From: Ulota crispa
Taxonomy: Eukaryota; Streptophyta; Bryopsida; Orthotrichales; Orthotrichaceae
Reading direction: 5' to 3'
Assembly: GCA_963920765.1 (NCBI GenBank)
Contig: OY987250.1
Span: forward strand, 7,812,001-7,876,000
Length of the DNA stretch: 64,000 nt
Of the stretch, positions 35,176-46,700 are shown piece after piece (within the stretch, counting starts at the first letter, position 1; each line of letters begins with the position of its first letter). Under the pieces are notes generated by a model. It made no database searches. It was not told the DNA's origin and worked only from the letters and a program-made list of their open reading frames with translations. A program made the translations under genes and the position numbers.

Positions 35176-35723
35176 CCCCTAAAGGATGTTGCCTACCAAA
35201 AGTTGGCTGCAGTCATATGAGGACCATTTAGTACTTGGAAAATGACTTTATGACGTCAAAAATTCCCCAAAAAATCTTAAATGCCTGGTAATATGTTTGT
35301 GACTTGTCTTAAAATTTATAACTTTACTAGAATTCATGTGTTACCCAAATATCCCATCCGTATAAGGTAGGAGCACCCATAAGCGTCAGTGTCCCCATAA
35401 CTGTCACTTTTGAAATCTTGAAAAATCTTTGGAAGTGAATAGATGTAATGACAAGAATGTACAACACATGAACACAAGTTCTCGAAAGTGGTTATGGGTG
35501 CAATGGCATTTTGCTCTTTAAAAATTCATAACTTATTCTTACAATATTCAAATAATACATTTGAAAGTGCAAACTTATTTTTTTTTTGTTCCTAATAGGA
35601 TCTTATAATTTACTAGTTGTTTATTAATAATCATCATGTTCAAAACCCTTAGTTTGACGTTTATGGGTGCTCCTACCTTACAACACAAGAGAGTATATAC
35701 AATACAACAACATTTTTCAGGGG
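35176..35723. mobile_element. piggyBac-like element J (226-bp family) with a nested 314-bp MITE
   Basis: TTAA at 35172-35175 and 35724-35727. The left part (CCCCTAAAGGATGTTGCC, then CTACCAAAAG, AGGACCATTT) matches element K (44640-44865) on the opposite strand. Taking out the MITE at 35365-35678 leaves about 232 bp, the size of K (226 bp). Confidence 0.7.
35365..35678. mobile_element. 314-bp TA-flanked MITE (AGGTAGGAGCACCC family), copy 1
   Basis: Inverted ends AGGTAGGAGCACCCATAA / TATGGGTGCTCCTACCT with TA on both sides (35363-35364, 35679-35680). Two siblings of exactly the same length lie at 36328-36641 and 50066-50379. Confidence 0.8.
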
Positions 35724-35962
35724 TTAAGTTATAAACCTATTTCAAAATCTAAACTTTTGCACATGTACACAAACCAAACGCACGTGTATTTACATAGAAA
35801 GACAATGCATAATCACGTGCAAAGACATTCTTTCTACCCCCAAAGTGTTAATTTTCAGCCGTATGTCTATGGGTTGCCTACTGCTAGCAACATCAAAGAA
35901 AAACCAATCCCTCTATTTTATATCGTTGGTTAGTGTAACTATTCATTTACCAAATTGTTTAA

Positions 35963-36324
35963 CCCTTGAACGTCGGATGGGTGGTAGTGCCTGCCCTTTA
36001 AAGTGGTTTCTATAGTGGTATGGCAAGTGCCCACCCATTAAAATTTTGTTTTTCAAAGTTGCAAAAGTCAACAATGCATGGTGTCCTCATGAAAAGTGCA
36101 AGATGGGTAGCATGAGACTTAACATCGTATCTCCAAATTTTCTCACAATTTGGGTTATTGAAAAACATGAGTGCATTTGGTAAGATAGTTTTTTGCCTTC
36201 CATGATGCACCATGTGTCTATGATCACTTCTACAAAAAAATTAACTGAAAAATAACTTTTTCTGTAACTCAGCTTGTTTTTTTGTGGCCTCCAGACGATT
36301 TTTGTCCTTGTCGACGTTTAAGGG
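35963..36324. mobile_element. piggyBac-like non-autonomous element L (370-bp family)
   Basis: 362 bp, TTAA at 35959-35962 and 36325-36328. Ends CCCTTGAACGTCGGATGG and, read backwards, CCCTTAAACGTCGACAAGG. The interior is a sibling of element P (51383-51764): both contain CAAATTTTCTCACAATTTGGG-like and GTGCATTTGGTAAGAT-like stretches. Confidence 0.65.
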
Positions 36325-36327
36325 TTA

Positions 36328-36641
36328 AGGTATGTACACCCATTAGCATCAGTGTCCCCATAACTATCACCTCTGAAAATCTTGGAAAATCTATGGAAAT
36401 GGATAGATGTAATGACAAGGATGCACAACATGTAAACATGAAATCTTGAAAGTGGTTATGGGTGCAATGGCAGGTAGCTCTTTTAAAATTCACAACTTAT
36501 TTTCACACTACCCAAATAATACATTCAAAAGTGCAAACTCATTTTTTTTTGTTCCTAATAGGATCCTATAATTTGGTAGTTGTTTATTAATAGTCATCAT
36601 GTTCAAAACCCTTAGTTTGATGCTTATGGGTGTACATACCT
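36328..36641. mobile_element. 314-bp TA-flanked MITE, copy 2
   Basis: Ends AGGTATGTACACCCATTA / TATGGGTGTACATACCT; TA on both sides (36326-36327, 36642-36643). The left TA lies within the terminal TTAA of element L, so it inserted into that element's target site. Confidence 0.8.
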
Positions 36642-36643
36642 TA

Positions 36644-36957
36644 GAGCATCTCCATCGGTGGCTCTGGCTGGCTCAAATTGGATGAAAAGTAGCCTGGCCC
36701 CTCTCAGGCCCCTCTCAAACTCTCTTATTTGGCAAGTCTAGCAAGCCACTCTCCAAGCCACTATTCATGCACTATTCACCCTAAATGTAATGAGCTTTAT
36801 TCTCTACTTCCTTAGATAAGTGGTCAATTGCTTATTTATGGGGTGTGTTGGAGTGTTAGGCCACCTTTTCAAAGAGCACAGGTGAAGATTGAAAGCCTTC
36901 AGGCCTTACCAAACCAAATGGAAAACTTTGAGCGAGTCTCCACCGATGGAGATGCTC
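36644..36957. mobile_element. Tourist-like MITE (GAGCATCTCC family), 314 bp
   Basis: Ends GAGCATCTCCATCGGTGG / CCACCGATGGAGATGCTC, flanked by TTA (36641-36643, 36958-36960). The left TTA overlaps the end of the neighbouring 314-bp MITE. Siblings at 6365-7325 and 56110-56403. Confidence 0.85.
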
Positions 36958-36960
36958 TTA

Positions 36961-38509
36961 ATGCAGTAGGACCTGAATCGCACGTTATCAATCTCCTTTA
37001 CTTTAAATAATTTAAAGCAATAATCTTAATTCAAACTTCCAACTGCCCTTCAACTTTTTCCGGGTTAAAATTAGTTGGAATGGCTATTTTCTGTTGATGA
37101 ATATATATGTGATTCATATGAATAGCTTCACTGGGCCCAGTATCTAGAATTCAAACAAAAAGCGCTGATTCTATCCCTGCTTGGGAAATTGAAAAGAAAC
37201 GAAAGGGAATAAAAGACACAAATAAAAACAGTTATTATGGTTCATGTGCTGGCTATAATTCAGGATGTCAGAATTCATCATACACTACAAACCACATTGG
37301 GGGTACAGCACCAAGCACTGAAAAAACTTGGGTAGACAAATGGATGAAATTGTCAAATATCTGTCAATGAGACATAGAACGCGCCAATAATTGAATGAAC
37401 GTTACTAATGTTATCCAATATTATGGATGAACGTGCACACATGGATGATTGTATTCAAAATTTTCCTCCTTATTTGCGTGCATTTTAGGGTTTGTGTGTC
37501 TTCATCAGTGAAAAACAAACAAAATTTATGTACACCCAAGATGTAGGGCATCTCTTCCACTGAGTACCCAACCAAATTTAGACTACAACAAAAATGAACA
37601 CATAATCAACTGTTGCTAAAAATTTCACCGTGTATCAAATGTATGGGATTGTATCAAACAAAAAGAGAGTCGTTAGTTTATTTCTTCAAGAGTTATATAT
37701 GAGTATGGTGCAATATCTCAAATTTCGTTGCCAATTTTCTTTCATCTAATTAAGCCTAAACATATATATTGCATATAACCACCTTTCATTTACCACAAAT
37801 TGATGTCGTGGATTGTTCCTTCATACATAATGATATTAACAATAGATGTAGATGTCATTTGAATCCATGTACGCAAACATGCTTCAAATATTAAAAAAAG
37901 GATAAATTCTTTTATGAATGATTGCATGATCTAAAATCCCAATCTTTTGGTGGTTATTGTTCATTTTTGTTAAGTTGTATGAGCTTGTGGGATTTTTTTT
38001 TTCCTTCACATTTGACCCAACTCACGACAAGGCCCACAATTCTCATTAATTGGATTGTACTACCCAGAACTTCCAATTATAGAAAATCAACTTTGTTATG
38101 AACACTTCATAACACGCTTGACATTAGTAATGAAACAAGAGTTCCATCCAGTGTGCGGGAGGTTTAAAAAAAAACTCAGTACATTTCTTACTCTTCTTTG
38201 GTCTATTCGGCTTTTTTCTTTTTATCGGCCATGGCCTAGACATGTATTTTTTGGTTGGCCAATAATCTTAGTTTTTCTTTTGCACTCAGTTGATTTCCTA
38301 AGTTGAGGAAATTAATTCAATTGAAAACTGAATTTCAATGTATTATATCGGATTTCTATTTTTACAAATGTTGCAAACAAATCCATCTTACCATATGTAT
38401 GACATAGCAAAGCAAGGCAATGATGAAGACAACAACAATTTGTCAAGTTACCCCCAATCAATGCAAACTTCTTTATATTGTAAATGGATTTATTGTTGAC
38501 ATCTGTTAC
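36961..38509. other. gene-free AT-rich spacer
   Basis: No gene or complete element recognised. Confidence 0.4.
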
Positions 38510-38513
38510 TTAA

Positions 38514-39028
38514 CTCCTAAACGCCCAAGGGCGTAAGGGCAAAACATAGATGTATTATAAAATAATACTTATGTAACTTTGATGAAGTATGCTTCAAAAG
38601 AGAAAACAAGAATCATGATGTTTGGTAATTATCCATATAGTCAAACATTTAGAAAAAGTTTTGGATTTTTATTTAATGAATTTAGAAGCATTTGTTATTT
38701 AATATTCACCAAAATTACAAATTTTATGCATAGATTTTAAAATTTGGTATGATTGGTTAAAAATAGACCTTCTATTGTAAACTTCAAAAATGCAATCTTT
38801 TCAAAGGAGAGAACATCATTAGTTTCCCGAAATAGTGAATTTTACAACACTAGCAAATATGGAAGTGTTTGTCTTTGAAAAATTCTCTTTGATGGAGTTT
38901 AACTTGGATTGACATGATTCAAGTTGGGTTGTAAAGTAGACTTGATTTTCTATTACATTTTTTTTTCATCTTAGGCAGCTTGCAAAAAATGGGAGCAACC
39001 AGAAAATGGTTGATTGAGCGCTTAGGGG
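38514..39028. mobile_element. piggyBac-like non-autonomous element O (515 bp)
   Basis: TTAA at 38510-38513 and 39029-39032. Ends CTCCTAAACGCCCAAGG and, read backwards, CCCCTAAGCGCTCAATC. No coding capacity. Confidence 0.6.
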
Positions 39029-39082
39029 TTAAATATCTTTGGGTGGATTTTAACCAAGTCAAGTCCCACTTTCCCACGGTCA

Positions 39083-39190
39083 CCTACTCATCTACTCATC
39101 CACTCACCCTCTCATCCTCTCATTTACTCACCCACTCATTCATTTACCCACTCACTTACCCACCCACTCACCCACATGGCCACCTCACCC
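39083..39190. repeat. low-complexity CACTCAC/CTACTCAT repeat
   Basis: Irregular short units of ACTCAC, ACTCAT and ACCC over about 108 bp. Simple sequence, no coding meaning. Confidence 0.8.
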
Positions 39191-39763
39191 ATATTTCTTG
39201 TTTTTTTAATTTGTGAACTTTTAGCACCTTGTAATTGCTCATGAAATCAACAAAACATTTGATTTTTATTTAGAAGGTCGGAAAATTTCCTTATCACAAA
39301 AAAGTTCATAGGTTGATTTCCCATAATTTTAATTTTAATTTGGCCCACTTCCTCATCTACAAGTGCATTTTTGGTTAAATTTCCTAAGACTGAAATTATA
39401 ACTTAATTGATTTCCTAAAATCATACTTTTATGGTCGGAAGTAAATCCAGCAACTTTCAATTTATTTTGACAATTCCCAAAAAAGTAGACTACCTTATAA
39501 CTAAAAGTCGGTTCTCCTTGGACACTGGTTCCATCTATGTCCATGCAGTGAAGTGATAGTTCAAAGTCCACCTCCTTATTTCGGGCAACCAGTTGACACA
39601 AATGTTTTTGACAACCCAGTATTGGTAGTATTTTTTTTTGAACCTTGTCAATTCTATCACATGAGAAAAAAATATAAGGAACTTTGGTCCTCATAGAAAT
39701 CTGTGTAGAAACATCATTTGATATTTTGGATAGTACTGATTGGATAGCCATAACACTAAAGAA

Positions 39764-40011
39764 GGGAATTGGGGGAACAAGTTACAAGAGGCAGAAAAAG
39801 TTACTATTAAACCATAATAAGCAAAGTCTAGGAGGCAGCTCATTGTTCAGCCAGTACCACCCCTCATGATTGGCCCAATCTAGAGGGAATTGGGGGAATA
39901 AGTTACAAGAGGCAGAAAAAGTTACTAAGCTTATTAAACCATAATAAGCAAAGTCTCGGAGGCAGCCCATTGTTCAGCCAGTACCACCCCTCATGATTGG
40001 CCCAATCTAGA
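39764..40011. repeat. tandem duplication of about 121 bp upstream of PKG-like copy 1
   Basis: 39764-39884 and 39885-40011 are near-identical, each starting GGGAATTGGGGGAA and ending CCCAATCTAGA. The second copy has a 7-bp addition (AAGCTTA type) and a few single changes. It lies 0.7-1 kb upstream of the start codon, so it may double promoter elements. No counterpart precedes copy 2. Confidence 0.85.
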
Positions 40012-40723
40012 GGGAATTTGAAAATAGGAGCCACATGGGGTATTTAATTAGAGTGGGCGGAAGGGCGAGCGATGTATGCGGGGCTACCAGCGCATGACAG
40101 ATTGACAGGAAGCGCAACACCCCTGCAGCCTTGCTGGTGTGCCTGCAGGAGCTCCGCTCACTTTTTCCGTCGAGAATTGATCCAGCACTCACCCCTCATC
40201 ATTAAAGCCCTGCTTTGGACAATGTCTCAGCTTTACCTACCCTTTTTGTCTTTCTGCTGCTCTTTGTCTAGCTCCTAGCTCCCCTCTTGCTCTGCGTTAC
40301 ACTAAACTGAGCACACTAGAGAACGATGCTGAAGACGAAGACGATGACGATGACGAAGACGATGGTGAAGACGATGAAGCTGGCAACACGAGCGTGACCG
40401 GGAAACGAGCTCACAGCGTATGCAGCAGAGTTTGCGAACGTGATGCTTTTGGAGATGAATCGACGACCGTAAAGTTTTGAGACAGGCCGTGAAGTTTTGG
40501 GACAGATGTGTTTGAGAGTGGAATTCAGTGATGGTGTGCAGGCATGGCGAGGGTGCTGGGTATAGCATGAGTGTGAGGGTAGCTGTGGTCCGGGGATGTT
40601 ACAATGCAGGCGATGGTGCGTGGACGTGGCGCAAGTGAGAGGGTTGTGAGGACGGCGAATTGGGAGTGGTGGTAGGCGGAGGAGTATGTGGTGCGAGAGA
40701 GTGGCGTTCTTTTCGTCGAGATC

Positions 40724-43700
40724 ATGGGATGTGTAAATGGCAAGAGGTCCGGTGCGCAACGGCGAGAAGCCAAGCTGCAGCAGCAGCAGCAAGCGAGTGT
40801 GCTGCCGACTTTGGACGACGTCGGTGACGTGATCACGTCCGACAGCAGCGACGATGATGACGATTTTGGAAACCATCGGGGCGCGGCGAAGGTTTACCTG
40901 CCCGGGCGGGACAGCAAGCCGAACTCGCGCCTCGGGACGCCCAAGCTGCGGTCTGAGGCGAACACCCCGCGGGTGAAATCCGAGGCGGGCACACCGAAGC
41001 TGAGCGGTAAGCATGGCCATGGGCTGCCGAAACCGAAGTCGAGGGCGGGGACGCCTACGACGAGGTCGGAGAGTGGCACGCCGAAGCTGAAGCTGAAGCC
41101 CGAGAGCGGCGGGGGTTCGCGTCCAGGGTCGCGCGGGGGATCGAAGCCGGGGTCGCCGTATGACCACGGCTCCACTCGCAGGAACAGTTACAGCTCCAAC
41201 CATGTCCCGGAGGACCTCGATCTCGGCATTACGCGCCTGTCGCGAATCTCCGACCAGTACCTCCCCGCGAGCGGCTCGCGCGTGGTGCGCGTGCCGGACA
41301 GCAATTACGAGCTGCGGTTCTCGTACCTGACGCAGCGCGGGTACTACCCGGAGGCTTTGGATAAAGCCAACCAGGACAGCTTCTGCGCGCACACGCTGTT
41401 CGGGGACAACCCCGACGACCACTTCTTCGGGGTGTTCGACGGGCACGGCGAGTTCGGGACGCAGTGCTCGCAGTTCGCGAGGAAGAACCTGTGTGAGAAT
41501 CTGGTGCGCAGCCGGCATTATCACAGCGACGTGGTGCAGGCGTACCACGAGTCGTTTCTGGCGACGAACACGCAGCTGCACCAGAGCGGCAGCGTGGACG
41601 ATACCATGAGTGGGACGACGGCGATCACGGTGCTGGTGAGAGGGCGGACGCTGTACGTGGCGAACGTGGGCGACTCGCGAGCGGTGATCGCAGAGCGCAG
41701 GGGTGGCAATGTGGTGGCGGTGAATCTGTCGACGGACCAGACGCCGTTTCGGGAGGACGAATGCGCGCGGGTGAAGGCGTCGGGCGCGAGGATTCTGACT
41801 CTGGATCAGCTGGAGGGGTTGAAGGATCCGGAGGTTCGGTGCTGGGGCGGCGAGGACGACGACGATGGCGATCCGCCGCGGCTGTGGGTGCAGAATGGCA
41901 TGTTTCCAGGGACGGCGTTCACACGGAGCATCGGCGACAGCGCGGCGGAGGAGATCGGCGTGGTGGCCGTGCCGGAGGTGCTGGTGATGGAGCTGGGGTC
42001 GAAGCACCCGTTCTTCGTGATCGCGAGCGACGGCGTGTTCGAGTTCATCAATAGCCAGACCGTCGTCGACATGGTGCGTGTTACCCTAAACCCTAAACCA
42101 CTTACATTCTCGTCACACTCATTAGAACGCGTTCAAGAGCCCATTTTATCTGCCCTGGCACTGCAAACGGATAGAATTATATGCTGTAGAAATTCCTGAA
42201 AACACTTCTTGGTTGAAAGCATAGAAATTTTCCTCAATCCTTTCAAAATGCACTACTCAGCCAAACGGTATTGTCGAATCCCTAAGTGAACGAAACATCT
42301 TGAGTGGGGCTTAGAAATCGTACTTAATCAGTAGTACATCAGCAGGTGGGTACTGTACTGAGGCGTTTTCTGCACTTTTTATGGGACAGGCTGCGAAGTA
42401 CAGCGATCCGAAGGAAGCTTGTGCAGCAATCGTGGCAGAATCGTACCGGCTATGGCTGCAATTTGAAACTCGGACGGACGATATCACAATCATTGTTGTG
42501 CACGTCGAGAACCTTAATGACGTACGTTTTTCTTGGATTTATCGTTACGAAACTGTTTAATATGTCCTGGAAGTGCAATCATTAGGAGGAGTGTCAGTAG
42601 ATCTCATGACGTCGTTTCTTTCTAATCTTTTCTCAACATAAAAGAATGGGAGGGTTATGTGGCAGGCCTGAATGCATTCTTGATGCAACCTTGTGTGGTT
42701 CCATTCTTGTCTTACAAGGCATATAGGTCTGTAAGTAATCAAGCAAATCTTAGAGAGTTCGGTTTTCACATTTTGCAAAAAACCTAAGAAAATCAACCTT
42801 AAAGAATCTTAGAAAGCTGACAGTTTTACAGTTTTATACAAATAGTTCTGAAGATGAAATTCCAGATGTTGAACTGAACAAACCCTGAAGTGAGACTATG
42901 TCGTCACGTAGTGCCGAATTGCTTTGCTTATATATATCCTGGAGAAATCAGGTTGACGTGGCGACCGAGCCGTATCACAGAGACACAGCTGTGGTGCCAG
43001 TAAAAACTAAGTCCCCGGTGCGAGTATCGAGGGACGTTTTCAAAGCTAGTCGGCCTGCTCGACAAGATTTTTCAAGAGCAAAAGCCCGTGCTATCGAAGC
43101 TTCTTTTGATTCAGACGAGCCGTGGATGCCCGCATCCGAGCCTCTAACCAAGACACCTCACGAAGAGGTATGTTCTTCAAAAACACTCCATAATTTTTGT
43201 TTCTAACTGTACTTCCTTCAGTGAAAAACCACACGGTTCTATCACATGTTTTCATAATTTGCGCAACAAGAATCAGAGAGAGAGAGCTTCATCTACTTCT
43301 TCAACCAGTTTTGCCACTGCCTCGGTTGTTTCTACTGCCTTGGTTGTTGCTATACAGTACATCCCTAGATGCTAGAATCAGACGTAGATAGGTTATTCAT
43401 GGTACAACTACTCGATTGTCTACTTCTTTTTAGTGCAATTGACGTAATTCTAAATCATCTCGGAAACGAGAATGCGTCGACTGAGCAATAGAATGGTCAG
43501 TGTTGTTTTTGATAGAATTCGCTGTTTAGGTTATTAGAGATTGTCTTGTCAAGGCAGCGGTTACAGAGCTTGGGTTTTAGTTTCTCCGACTAGTGTTCGA
43601 TTCTATTTTCACGAAAGTGTGCAATGATTTAGAAGAATGTACACCGATGGTGCAGCTAATTTCAGGAGGTTGTGGAAGTTGCAATCAGATTGCATGGTAG

Positions 43701-46700
43701 GTTTGTTAGTAAACCCTAAATCCTAAAACCCATGGAAAGTTAACTGTAGCTCATTGTGTATCCTCTACTTGTCTTCTTCTGCAGGCACGAATTAAGCGAG
43801 CGTTGCAAGCGAACTTTCTGTTCCAAAGTTTAACTGAAAAGCAGCGGATTACACTCATTGAATGCATGGATCTGGTGGAAGTGAGCGCCGGTGAAGTCAT
43901 AATTCGGCAGGTAGTTATTTTAGCTGTACACAGACTTCGAACTACTCTGATTAATGGGTTTATATGCGTTTTAGTCCGGTAATCTCTTATTTGTTGTCTC
44001 TACTCTTAGGGAACGCGATTTAGTAGTGGTTCAGGACTGTGATTAGTTGAGATCTGGGACAGAAAGCAAAATCCGCATGTTGGCCTCCCATCCAACGAAG
44101 TTTCTTACGTCCTATAGAATTGGGACATGTTGGCATTCGAAGTTTATCAATTTTAGGGTTTGTGAAATTCTCAATCAGCAAGGATGATCCAAAGGATTGT
44201 TCTGAAGAGTATTTCGAATCAAATTATTTGAAAACTGTGCATTTCTCATGGGGTGAGTGGGACATGTTTTTCAGGGCTTCGAGAGCGATCTGTTCTACAT
44301 AGTAAACTCTGGAGAATTTGAAGCTACATTTATCCAGGTTTTCAATCACCGCTCTGATTTCGGCATGTTGCTTGTGTCTTGTGGCGTGCAAGTAAAACTT
44401 GACATTCTTCAGAATGGAGTCCTTGTACTTATGGATGCTTACTTTAGAGGTTCTAAATCGACGCATGGAATTGTATCTCAGGCTGGAGCTGATGGTGCGC
44501 AAGAGTCAGGGAGGGTGGTTCAACAATACAACGCAAACTCAAACCCTTGTTTTGGAGAGCTTGCACTCATGTAGCTTTCAAAACTCTTATCTCTTATCAA
44601 GGACCCTTTTGTTTAGTTCTTTTCGCTCTGCATGTTTAACCCCTAAATGTATACATTCTCCTGTGTTGTATATGGAATGGGGTATTTGGGTAGCACATGA
44701 ATTCCATTGGAGCTGTAAATTTTAAGCCAAGTTATAAACATACTCCCGGCCAACTAGGATTTTTTGAGGAACTTTTGACATTTGTCATAAAGCCATATCT
44801 TCAAGTACGAAATGGTCCTTGTATGAATGCAGCCAACACTTTTGGTAGGCAACATCCTTTAGGGGTTAAGCAGGTTTGAGTTTATCAAAACATGTGTGAT
44901 GAGAGTCAATCCTAACCACCTAAGGGTATGTCATTCCTCAGGTACAATAAACCAGGGCAGGCAACGGTGCGGGCAGCAACCAACGGTAGTCTTTGGGTGT
45001 TGGAGCGAGAAGCGTTTCGCGGTATTCTGTTGATGAAATACATGCATCGGCCATCATTGAAGATCTTACGTTCAGTGGAGATATTCTCGAAGCTGTCCTT
45101 GTCTCATTTGCAAAGGATATCAAATGCTTTGACAGAGCGGATATTTGAGGAGGGCCAAGTGATTGTGTACAGGGTAAGCACCTTCAAACCTCCTTTACAT
45201 GCCGTTCATGCTTTTTCATGTCGTTGTGGGTTTTTACCAGTTGTTGCCTTTTTAGTATCAAAAAGAGAGTTGTTTCAGCAAAAATTTGGCTTAAACCCAG
45301 TGTGGCTTTTGCAGAATGATACGCTTGATGCGTTCTGCGTTGTCAACAGCGGCGAAGTCGACGTGGCTTACCACGATGGCAAAAATGGTGATGCTGGGGA
45401 GCTGGAATTGCCCAGGTCGAGCCGGGAGCAGAGAAAAGAGAGGTTCTCCTTTGAAGGCCAAGGGCGTGACATTCCCCAAGCGACGTCTTTCGGAGACTGG
45501 GTGCTTACAAAGGCACCTGCAAAATCTATCACAGTGGTAGCTGTCAGTTATGTGGAATGTTGGTGCATTACACAGAAAGCGTTCGAAGATGCTGTAGGCC
45601 CATTGAGCGTGATTCTCAAGGAAGACGTTAAGTAAGAAGCACCTCAACAATAAAACCTCATGCTTTGTTTACATCTCTTTGGAAGTGCATGAAGTGGGAT
45701 GAGATATCTTGCCGATTGAAGTTGTGGATATTCGGTTTTGGCAGGTACCTGGAGAAATTATCCCAGCTGCGTAGATTGCAACTTGCGGAGGTGGATGAAG
45801 CTGCTTTCCAGAGAATTACACTGAGGAACTTGGTACGTTCTCAGAATTTATTCGCTAGTCATGCTTTTAGCGATCCTTGTTCTAAAAATACCAACACTCT
45901 CAACGACGTTGGAATGTTGTTAAAACCGTTTGTTGTAAGCAAATGTATATCAAAATCAAACGAATGTGATAACAATTTGTCGTTAACCCTGTGTCGGTAT
46001 AAGCGTCTATTCCCACTTGTGGAGATGTTACTTGCTAATGCACATTTTGGTGTTTTTTTCTCAGGAATGGCAAGAAACTGTGTATTCGACTGACTGTTGT
46101 GAAGTGGGAGTGGTGCTCTGCAAGAAATCAGGTCAGAAGCGTGCATAGTCATACTCATTACGGTGCTGTGTTTCAAAGAGCCAACATTGTGACGTTCAAT
46201 TGTGCCCATAAATCTTCTTTGCAATAGCAGTGGAAATCCAAGGTTTATGTTTTTTGAGCATCTAATCAAATTTGTATCAACTGTACTAAAACTTGGCATT
46301 TCAACGAAGACGAGGTTTTATCTACACTGAATATTGCGTTTAGGTTGCCCCATACTAATTTCTTGATATCTTACACTATTTAAATATTTACTGCTTCTAC
46401 AGCAGTCTTCATCGATAATGACCGCAACAAACAACTTTTAAAAGGTCTAGCTATAACAACTAAGCTCTGGAACAACAAACTAGTAGCTTCCAAGTAGTAA
46501 ACCATGTGAAATCCAAATTTTTAGAGAGTTACATGCACCTCCAAGTGGCGAAGTGATGAGTCATGAGATATTTTTCCAGGGTAAAGCAACCTAAATGCAA
46601 TATTCAGTGTAGTGTATTCGTGAACGTGAACCCAAAACTTGTACTAAATAAGTAATGCACATGTCTGCGTTGTTTGTGAGGGCCCTGAAATTAGTTGGAT

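Noticed and set aside
40316-42007. 563-codon open frame on the minus strand across the PP2C exon
   Set aside because: It is antisense to the GC-rich, clearly coding exon 1; its Arg/His/Pro-rich translation is the typical shadow of GC-biased codons. The matching antisense frame at 57148-58074 exists only because the exon sequences are identical.
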